From: Haloferax elongans ATCC BAA-1513
GTDB lineage: Archaea; Halobacteriota; Halobacteria; Halobacteriales; Haloferacaceae
Assembly: GCF_000336755.1 (NCBI RefSeq)
Contig: NZ_AOLK01000019.1
Span: 62,001-126,000, forward strand
DNA length: 64,000 nucleotides
Direction: 5' to 3'
The notes under the pieces are model-generated. The model saw only the letters and a program-made list of their open reading frames with translations, searched no databases and had not been told where the DNA came from. Position numbers and translations under genes: made by a program. Positions 57,713-64,000 of this stretch are shown here, piece after piece. Numbering within the stretch: position 1 is the stretch's first letter; the number at the start of each line of letters is the position of its first letter.

Positions 57713-58283
57713 CTGGTCGTATTTGTTTGATATTAGCAAACAGATTAAGTGGAGACCATTACAGAAGTATGCCTGTAATAGTATGGTGGGTAAATTCTGC
57801 TTTGCTTGTCTCACCGTCTGGAACAACCCAATTCCCCTGGCGAAGAACAGCCAGTCAGACCTCGTATTCGACTGTATGTGATGTGACTACCAGATATGGG
57901 TACACAAGACCATTACACATGTTAGTATGTCTAACGTTCGTAGTTATCAAATTCAGCGCGTCAAAACGGCGATACAGCGGTGGATGCAACGTGAATTGGA
58001 TACCGACAGACGCCGAACGCTTTCGAAGCCTAGCGTGGTTCAGACTGCGAAGTCTAGCGGGGCTCAGAGAATGCAAGCCCGTGCGCGCCGTCAACACAGT
58101 CTGCTCCGAAACTATCGGCACCGACAGTGTCAGCTTCGACGAGGTGGCTGGTCACTTCTGCCGACGTGTCTCGCCTCTACGGTTGTAACTACACGTCACC
58201 GAGCAGTAGAACGGACCTGGGAACTGCCGACGCTGGTGCTATCGGACTGGCTCGAAAAGAAGAACCGCAAGACAGGTTCTTCG
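57713..58283. other. Intergenic region with a possible gene relic
   Basis: From about 57990 to 58188 a plus-strand frame with fair codon use ends in TAA at 58188 and contains two adjacent copies of a CGAAGYCTAGCGKGGYTCAG segment (58024 and 58048), giving R-S-L-A-W-F-R-L / R-S-L-A-G-L-R-E. No convincing start or promoter, so it is not called as a gene; a relic is possible. Confidence 0.4.
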
Positions 58284-59690
58284 TTACTCTTGTTTGCCTT
58301 TGCCGTTGGATGCTTTCTCTGCCGTGTAGGAGTAGAGGTCCATCCGAATGTTGGTGGCGGCGTATCGTCCGACACCGTCGTCGTAGTTGTCTCCCCACCA
58401 GCCTTGGGTGTCCGCATCCTGGGTGTAGACGACCTTGACGCCTTTGTCGCCGCCGGCGTAGTAGTCGGTTCCGTTACCGAGTTCGGTACCGACGACCTTC
58501 GTTTCAGTGTTATCGACGAGGTCCTCAGTCATCATTTTGACACTCGCGGTGTTGTAAATCCACGCGGCTTGGTCGCTGTTCCCGTCGTAATACGGGGATT
58601 CGTCCGTATCGTAGGTCTTCCCAGTCGTGTCGATGTTGAACGAGAGCGAACTGCCACCGTAGTCGAAGCTGTCGTAACGCGTCAGGTAGTGGACTTCGAT
58701 GTTCGTCATATTCACCGCATCGTCGTCACCGGGAACGGACCGGTCGACGACGGTGTCCGACGTGTCGATGATGGTAACGCCGTTTTCACCGTAGACCTCT
58801 GCGGTCGTGGTGTCACCGCGGAAGACCAACGTGGTGTTCTCACCGACGCCGAAGCCGAGAGTCTGCCGTTCGAGGTCCTCTGCCGAGTTCTCGTACACCA
58901 TCAGGCGTGCGAGTCGGGCCACGCGCCCACGCTGCTGGAAGTGCGTGTCGATGACGCCAACGTCGAGGAAGCCCATTCCCTGGGTTGCCCACACTCGGAA
59001 GTCGTCGCTCTGGCCGTACGTGTCGGTGAGAGAAACGCCGTCTCGAACTGCCCCGTAGCTGTCACCAGCGCCGGGCATGTCGTCGCCAGCCATCGTGGTT
59101 CCTGCAGACGAGCCGCCGATTGCAGCACCGTGGCACTCGTGTTGCGACCGAATCGCGGACGCAACGAGCGTGTCTTCTCCGTTGTTCGTGCCTTTCTTCA
59201 GAACGTCGATGATGCGGTTCTGTGCGCCACCGGAGAACCAGATGACGTTGCTCTCGTTGACCGTGTTGGCAACAGACTGGTTGTCTCCATTGGTCGCCCA
59301 GTTCGATTCGTCGTACGCGGTGTTAGGGTCGTCCTGGGTCGCGAGCGGGAGGACTTCGATGTTCGACTCGGGGACGCCCGCGTCGACGAAGTCCTGCTTC
59401 CACCCTTCGCCGCTCTGAACCGGTGTCCCACTCGCCGCCGGGACGATAGCGATTTTCGCTTCCGATTCGCCGCCGACCGAGTCGATTACTCGTTCGTAGA
59501 TACGCGAGCCGTTCTCGTACGTCGCCAGCCCACCGCCGGCCATGAACAGGTCACCCTCACCGGAACAGGTCATCTGGGCCGTTGATGTCGTCGTCGTAGT
59601 CGTTGCGGCGGCCGCTGGTGCCAGCGTCGCCATCACAACGAGTACTGCAACTAGTACAGTCGTCGTGCGTGTCAAGCTCATTCGTGTCAT
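58284..59690 (-). CDS. Secreted cyanophycinase-like peptidase
   Basis: A 468-residue protein with an N-terminal signal peptide (basic MTRMSLTR, hydrophobic 10-28). The catalytic region of the S51/cyanophycinase family is seen: G-G-G near 52-54, WFSGGAQNR (151-159) and the nucleophile S195 in IGGSSAGTTM. A following W-A-T-Q-G-M-G-F-L-D and an E-x-T block also fit. Cyanophycinase cuts the Asp-Arg storage polymer to dipeptides. No cyanophycin synthetase is nearby and the protein is exported, so it may feed on external polymer. Confidence 0.87.
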   Translation of the reverse strand: MTRMSLTRTTTVLVAVLVVMATLAPAAAATTTTTTSTAQMTCSGEGDLFMAGGGLATYENGSRIYERVIDSVGGESEAKIAIVPAASGTPVQSGEGWKQDFVDAGVPESNIEVLPLATQDDPNTAYDESNWATNGDNQSVANTVNESNVIWFSGGAQNRIIDVLKKGTNNGEDTLVASAIRSQHECHGAAIGGSSAGTTMAGDDMPGAGDSYGAVRDGVSLTDTYGQSDDFRVWATQGMGFLDVGVIDTHFQQRGRVARLARLMVYENSAEDLERQTLGFGVGENTTLVFRGDTTTAEVYGENGVTIIDTSDTVVDRSVPGDDDAVNMTNIEVHYLTRYDSFDYGGSSLSFNIDTTGKTYDTDESPYYDGNSDQAAWIYNTASVKMMTEDLVDNTETKVVGTELGNGTDYYAGGDKGVKVVYTQDADTQGWWGDNYDDGVGRYAATNIRMDLYSYTAEKASNGKGKQE

Positions 59691-59850
59691 GTGCTAATTG
59701 TGGACATTCCGTCCACTCCGATAGAGTGGGGGTATTTTTGAAAGAGATAGCGAAGTTAGAGAAATCCTCCATAGAACAAAGTATAAATAATAGTTCTCCG
59801 GAACGTTCGATGGACGTGACGGGAGAGTCGAACGTAATGAGCTTCAATAC

Positions 59851-59873
59851 AAAATAAATACTTTATTTATTTT
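59851..59873. repeat. AT palindrome 1
   Basis: AAAATAAATA-CTT-TATTTATTTT, perfect 10-bp arms and a 3-base centre. Confidence 0.75.
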
Positions 59874-59940
59874 CTTATTGTTGCAGAGAAGATAGGTGAG
59901 TAATATTGTCTGAGATTTGTTTGAGAGCGCTAAGGAATGG

Positions 59941-59967
59941 ATATTTATTTTAAGATAAAATAAATAT
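59941..59967. repeat. AT palindrome 2
   Basis: ATATTTATTTTA-AGA-TAAAATAAATAT, perfect 12-bp arms and a 3-base centre; the arms contain the same 10 bases as palindrome 1 in opposite order, and the two centres are about 92 bases apart. Confidence 0.8.
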
Positions 59968-60158
59968 GCTGTGGTTTTGGTGAACTATGTGGGAGGGATT
60001 GACTAGTGGCCTCGCTAGAATCGATCGAGTACACCATGAGAAACTAGGCACCGACTCGTATCGCAGATGTATTCAGGAACTTGTGATTTTCTGCTTCGGC
60101 GTAACGAACAGCTATTTTACACGTGATTCTCTACCTCCAAACAGGTTCCCGAGTAAAC

Positions 60159-60926
60159 ATGAGTCAGGAAGACCAATCCGTCGACGAGGAAATCCGAACT
60201 GACGGGACGGGGGTCGTCGCGCCGGACAACGAAACCCCGGCGTGGCACGAGCGAAAAGAGCGCTCGACCGGCCTCTCACGACTGACCTACGAGTACTTCG
60301 AACGGTCCCGAAGAGAAGACCAGGACCTCCGCATGGAATCCGATTACGTCGAGCGCGACGTCCTCGGGTTCCCGACGTGGCCACACGAACTCGTCCGCAA
60401 CTTGTCGATTGCGTCGTTCTTCGTCGGCATGGTGCTGTTTCTTGCGGCAACGATGCCGCCGCACATCGGTGCACCGGCGAATCCGAGTCAGACGCCGTCG
60501 ATTATCCTGCCCGACTGGTACCTCTATTGGTCGTTCGGGCTGCTGAAGCTCGGTCCGCTGAACCCCGAAATTGCCGTGCTTGGCGGCCAAAAGCTGCTGG
60601 GTGACCGAGCGTACGGCGTCCTCGCGAACGGTGTCGTCGTCGGTGCAATTGCAATCGTCCCCTTCCTCAACAAAGGAAGCGCGCGCCGACCGGTCGAAGA
60701 ACCGTTCTGGGCGTCTATCGGCGTTGGAGGTGTCATCTTCGCGCTCACCATCAGCATCTACTCGGCGAAGAACCTCATCCCGATGAACGTCGACCTGCTT
60801 TTCGACCTGACGTTCCTCCTCCCGCTCGTGGCCGGCGTCGTCACGTATGCGGTCCTGAAGACGATGCAAGAGGGGTACATGTACGACCTCAACCGTCGGT
60901 ACTACCGGCTTCGACCACCGAAGTAG
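60159..60926 (+). CDS. Isolated cytochrome b C-terminal-domain (subunit IV-like) protein
   Basis: A 255-residue protein with a hydrophilic N-terminus of about 80 residues and four membrane spans. The block SIILPDWYLYWSFGLLKLGP matches the PEWY-type Qo motif of cytochrome b subunit IV, here PDWY. It lacks haem histidines, which belong to the N-terminal half of cytochrome b. Neither that half nor a Rieske gene is adjacent, so partners must come from elsewhere, perhaps even the nar module at 9505-11681. Start at ATG 60159, after a TATA-like CTATTTTACAC. Confidence 0.85.
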   Translation: MSQEDQSVDEEIRTDGTGVVAPDNETPAWHERKERSTGLSRLTYEYFERSRREDQDLRMESDYVERDVLGFPTWPHELVRNLSIASFFVGMVLFLAATMPPHIGAPANPSQTPSIILPDWYLYWSFGLLKLGPLNPEIAVLGGQKLLGDRAYGVLANGVVVGAIAIVPFLNKGSARRPVEEPFWASIGVGGVIFALTISIYSAKNLIPMNVDLLFDLTFLLPLVAGVVTYAVLKTMQEGYMYDLNRRYYRLRPPK

Positions 60927-60969
60927 GTCGGTACCGAGGCGCGACTCAGATTTTTTCGATCGCCGATAC

Positions 60970-61524
60970 TCACGAGGTAGTTATCGCTCGTAGTGCTCCA
61001 ATTACCACTCGGTCGAGGACGTGGGTCGCCACACCGAACGAGACGAAAAAGACAACCATGGCGACGAACCCGACGACTGGGAATGCTTCGATATCGAGGG
61101 TTACAACGACCCGAATCATCGAGATTCCCGCGTCGATAGCGCTGTCGAACGTCCACATCGAAACGAGGCCCCCGACGAGCAGTGCGACGAGATACAGCAT
61201 CACTCGTTCTGTGGACGGAACGCCGCGATTCCGCCTACTCTCTTGGATGTCTGCTTTCGACTCCACGCCGAGCGCTGCAAACTGACGTCGAAGTTGGTCG
61301 AACGTGGTCACCAAGAAGACGAACCAGAGAAACGCTGCGAGCCCGAACTGAATCGCCGACGCAGACACGTCTGGTAGCACCGTCGTCAGCACGTCCACGA
61401 TGGTCGGCGTTGCTCGCGTGAGAAAGATGTAAAAGACGACGAAGCCCAGAATAGCGTCGATAGGCCCGTACGCTGGGAAGGTGCGCTCCGCCCGGGCGTT
61501 CGCGGAAATCACGGACGACCTCAT
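60970..61524 (-). CDS. Four-span membrane protein of unknown function
   Basis: A 184-residue protein with spans at about 22-42 (IDAILGFVVFYIFLTRATPT), 52-75, 105-125 and 143-170, joined by a basic loop with KADIQESRRNRGVPSTER. No family recognised. Start at ATG 61524; an ATG 30 bases upstream is possible. It ends 43 bases from the end of the converging cytochrome b-type gene. Confidence 0.7.
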   Translation of the reverse strand: MRSSVISANARAERTFPAYGPIDAILGFVVFYIFLTRATPTIVDVLTTVLPDVSASAIQFGLAAFLWFVFLVTTFDQLRRQFAALGVESKADIQESRRNRGVPSTERVMLYLVALLVGGLVSMWTFDSAIDAGISMIRVVVTLDIEAFPVVGFVAMVVFFVSFGVATHVLDRVVIGALRAITTS

Positions 61525-61689
61525 GTGTACCGAGACGAAGCCCAGGCGTATCAAGAGCAGACGTGATTGTCACTGCTTGAGAGTGGCACGCAAGAGAGTA
61601 CACCGCTTGCCGAATCAGCCGAGAACGTGATGCTGGAATAACACTCTCCGTACGGGTAGTATTTTATATGTCAACAACCGAGTGTGAGT

Positions 61690-62334
61690 ATGTACCAAGC
61701 CACGCTCAGAATCGACAGCGATACGCCGTACGAGCGGGCGACGGCGGGGTCTGACGCTCGCATCGAACTCTGGTGTAACAGCCACTGTGACCTGCTTTCT
61801 ATCGACGGCGACGTCGACGACGAGGTCTTCGACTACATCGAACGAACTGTCGGCGTGTACAACGAGCTACAGGGTGAACACGGCCGCGTCATCATCACTG
61901 GCGCGTGTTTGAAGACGCACAGCGACCACAACGTCGAACCATATCTAGAGGCGAACAACTGCCTGCTCGTCCCACCGATTCGGTACGAAGGTGGAACCAA
62001 GCGCGTCCGCGTCCTCGCGTCGCGGTCGGAGGACTTGACGAGCTTTTATACCGACATCACCGAGTCGTACGACGTTCACGTCGACTCGAAGCGAGCGATA
62101 ACAGAGGTGTTCGCGGACCAACCGCTCTTGTCACTGGAGTCGCTTCTCCCGTCGCTCTCACCGCGGCAACGAGAGACGTTCACCCTCGCGTACGAGGAGG
62201 GATACTACGAGATTCCGCGCCAGACGACGACGACTGAACTCGCCGAGGCAGTCGGTATCGAGCGCCGAACGCTCGAACACCATCTCCGTCGGGCGGAACA
62301 GAAACTGGCCGAGGCGTTCGTCGGCCTACTCTGA
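61690..62334 (+). CDS. Bat-type HTH transcription regulator
   Basis: A 214-residue regulator. The C-terminal HTH_10 part reads LSPRQRETFTLAYEEGYYEI, then TTTELAEAVGIERRTLEHHL. The N-terminal region has an IELWCNSHCDLL motif with two Cys, spaced three residues apart, and a third Cys in TGACLKTHSDH, a possible metal or redox site. A TATA element TTTTATATG (61662-61670) precedes the ATG 61690 by about 20-25 bases. Target unknown; the adjacent YjiH-like gene converges. Confidence 0.85.
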   Translation: MYQATLRIDSDTPYERATAGSDARIELWCNSHCDLLSIDGDVDDEVFDYIERTVGVYNELQGEHGRVIITGACLKTHSDHNVEPYLEANNCLLVPPIRYEGGTKRVRVLASRSEDLTSFYTDITESYDVHVDSKRAITEVFADQPLLSLESLLPSLSPRQRETFTLAYEEGYYEIPRQTTTTELAEAVGIERRTLEHHLRRAEQKLAEAFVGLL

Positions 62335-62415
62335 CAACGACTCGGCGAAAACCGGAGTGAGTGTGGCGTCAGGATGACGCCGGTGCGGCGTCAGCTCATG
62401 GGGTCGAGTCCGGCG

Positions 62416-63840
62416 TCAGCCGAGGAGACCGAGTGCTGCCGCAGCGTGCGTCATGCCGGCGATGAGCGGAATGAGGATAATCGTCCGCATGACGAACATC
62501 GCGACGAGGTCGCGGAAGCGGATGGGTACGTCGCTGAACATGTCCATCGTCATCGGGCCGACGCTGGAGAAGAAGATGAGTTGCGAGACGGCCAGGACGG
62601 CGATGAAGAACTTGGCCTTCAGCGCGGTCTCGGTGACGAGGAGGACCGGGACGTACATCTCGGTGATGCCGACGATAGTCGCGGGCGCGACGGTCTCGGC
62701 GTTCGGAATCCCGAGTGCGGCGATGACGGGCGTCAGCGGCTTCCCGAGGATATCGAATATCGGCGTGTTCGCCGACAACAACGTCGCTGCGAGGCCGACA
62801 GTCAGAATCGTTCCGAGGATGAGCATCGTAAGCTTCAGCCCGTCGACGAACCCGCGCTTCGCGGCTTCGAGGAACGACTCGCCTTCATCTGCTTTCTGGA
62901 CGGCTTCAGAGAGGGCCAGACGGATGTATTCGCTCAGCGACCCCGAAAAGGCCGTCTCCGGGTCTGGCTCGGTGATGTACTCTTGCGGCGTCGTCGAGAT
63001 GGGCGGAACCCGAACCAGAATCGCGGCGGTGATGATAACACAGAGGAAGTACGCGCCGAACACGACGGGGAACAACTGCAAGATGTCGAGCGTCGCTGCG
63101 ACGACGCCGACGAATCCGATGCTCACCGTCGAGAAACAGGTCGCGATGGTGAACACGTCGCGTTTGTTGTAGCCGCCCTGCTCGAACACGTTACGGGTGA
63201 CGTACAGGCCGACGCTGTACGACCCGACCCACGAGGCGAGGCTGTCGAGGGCGGCCCGACCGGGGATTTTGAAAAGCGGGCGCATTATTGGACGGGCGAG
63301 TGTCCCGACAAATTCGAGGCCGCCCAACTCGACGAAGATAGTGATGAACACCGCGCCGATAGGGATGATGACGCCCACGCTGTACACGAGCGTTCCCCAC
63401 ATCAACCCGCCCGTCCCGGGAGTGTGAAGCCACGCCGGGCCGAGTTTGAAGAACATGAGTGGTGCGACGACGATACCGGCCAATCTGAGGAGCCAGAACG
63501 CGGTCGACGTTTCGAAGTACGAGAGGTCGTACCCCGCGAACTCTCCGTCACCGACTGTTGCCAACGTGGTCAACACGCCCCCAGCGACGATGATGCTGAG
63601 TGCATAGACGCCGACGGCGTTGGGGAACGTCCCCGTAATCGTACTGACCACGATGTCGAACGGAACGGTGAGTTCCCCGTTGTACGGGACTGGAACGAGG
63701 AAGAACACGGCCCCGATGAGGAACGCGGTGACGAACTTCACCACGGGTTGCCCACGAATCTCGTGGAGGTCGATGTCCTCGATGCTCTTGTCGCGTGGTT
63801 CGGTGTCTACGGTCCACGTCCGGTCTTGTTCTGTTGCCAT
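62416..63840 (-). CDS. YjiH-family membrane protein with nucleoside-recognition (Gate) domains
   Basis: A 474-residue polytopic protein. It has the YjiH/SpoIIM-like layout with a hydrophilic N-terminus, about 11 spans, and two Gate-type halves: LDSLASWVGSYSVGLYVTRN and PNAETVAPATIVGITEMYVP. Such proteins are inferred to move a small organic or nucleoside-like solute. The region upstream holds a TATA-like GAATATATTG (63856-63865 plus strand). Confidence 0.82.
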   Translation of the reverse strand: MATEQDRTWTVDTEPRDKSIEDIDLHEIRGQPVVKFVTAFLIGAVFFLVPVPYNGELTVPFDIVVSTITGTFPNAVGVYALSIIVAGGVLTTLATVGDGEFAGYDLSYFETSTAFWLLRLAGIVVAPLMFFKLGPAWLHTPGTGGLMWGTLVYSVGVIIPIGAVFITIFVELGGLEFVGTLARPIMRPLFKIPGRAALDSLASWVGSYSVGLYVTRNVFEQGGYNKRDVFTIATCFSTVSIGFVGVVAATLDILQLFPVVFGAYFLCVIITAAILVRVPPISTTPQEYITEPDPETAFSGSLSEYIRLALSEAVQKADEGESFLEAAKRGFVDGLKLTMLILGTILTVGLAATLLSANTPIFDILGKPLTPVIAALGIPNAETVAPATIVGITEMYVPVLLVTETALKAKFFIAVLAVSQLIFFSSVGPMTMDMFSDVPIRFRDLVAMFVMRTIILIPLIAGMTHAAAALGLLG

Positions 63841-64000
63841 CGGACTTATGTTTGTGAATATATTGCATAGTCGTGGAGTCTCCCAGTGGACAGTCCTTTA
63901 TGTGTCTTGCATGGCTATTGGTGATGGTTATCCCGTCTCCGTGGAATTCGCTCGGGGAGTCAAAAGGCCGCTTTCGGCCCGCTAGTGCCGAATTTCTGTA

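Larger units (their letters stand above)
59691..60158. other. AT-rich divergent promoter region with two large palindromes
   Basis: Separates the cyanophycinase-like gene from the cytochrome b-type gene. Contains palindromes at 59851-59873 and 59941-59967 and a TATA-like CTATTTTACAC near 60112-60122. No gene supported. Confidence 0.6.

Noticed and set aside
57927-59585. 552-codon plus-strand frame opposite the cyanophycinase-like gene
   Set aside because: Val/Arg-rich antisense frame without a promoter; the minus strand has a signal peptide and catalytic Ser motif.
62374-63870. 498-codon plus-strand frame opposite the YjiH-like gene
   Set aside because: Extremely Asp/Arg/Glu-rich mirror of membrane-span codons; not a plausible protein.
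1-64000. tRNA, rRNA or other structured RNA genes
   Set aside because: No cloverleaf with a TTCRA-type T-loop or rRNA segment was recognised in the intergenic regions read.

Overview
The window reads as an accessory (plausibly megaplasmid) stretch of a denitrifying halophilic archaeon close to Haloferax. Grounds: acidic proteins, GC-rich codon use, TATA-type archaeal promoters with near-leaderless starts, twin-arginine lipoproteins, HTH regulators of the bacterio-opsin-activator type, and a nar operon in the haloarchaeal order. No rRNA, tRNA, CRISPR array or complete insertion sequence was seen.

Region 1 (1-13181): a minus-strand respiratory nitrate reductase operon. Reading from 12256 down it has a membrane subunit, Rieske protein, cytochrome b, small membrane protein, narG, narH, an ethylbenzene-dehydrogenase-gamma-like haem protein in place of narI, narJ, a polytopic membrane protein, a HEAT-repeat protein, an Mrp ATPase fused to a DUF2249-like domain, and the start of a molybdopterin-type domain protein. 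The divergent gene (12546) has the cysteine pattern of the haloarchaeal denitrification regulator NarO. Region 2 (13287-20202): an amino-acid uptake and racemisation cluster with an SNF-type Na+ symporter and small partner, a decayed second symporter start, a proline racemase family enzyme, a regulator, an APC permease and a UspA-like partner. Three promoters here share the motif CCTCCCATNNNAGG at a constant place. Region 3 (20512-31809): rdfA and its divergent SMC-like partner, a glutamine amidotransferase, a SprT-like protein, a 7TM histidine kinase, a regulator/methyltransferase pair divergent from a thioredoxin-reductase-like protein and a class II glutamine amidotransferase, a small membrane protein and a PHP phosphatase.

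Region 4 (31902-44841): an iron-responsive NIS siderophore island. Six TTTAGG..CCTAAA palindromes sit at four promoter regions. The plus-strand core is iucA-iucB-iucD-iucC. Around it are an orphan TAT-lipoprotein binding protein, an HpcH/HpaI-family protein that may be an SbnG-like dedicated citrate synthase, a MOSC protein, a glutamine-synthetase-like ligase, a second iucB-like acetyltransferase and an amidase. No diaminobutyrate aminotransferase/decarboxylase pair is present, which points to an aerobactin-like lysine route. This is the most interesting system in the window.

Region 5 (45319-46752): a cupin and a RIC/ScdA iron-sulfur repair protein, each preceded by an exact CGAA-N4-TTCG palindrome, the motif I recall for NarO; this would tie them to the nar operon. 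Region 6 (46814-56504): a dipeptide/oligopeptide ABC operon with an M28 peptidase and an IclR regulator. Region 7 (56505-64000): sparse AT-rich DNA with a 42-codon ORF, a MarR-like regulator, a secreted cyanophycinase-like protein, an isolated cytochrome b C-terminal domain protein, a membrane protein, another bat-type regulator and a YjiH-like membrane protein.
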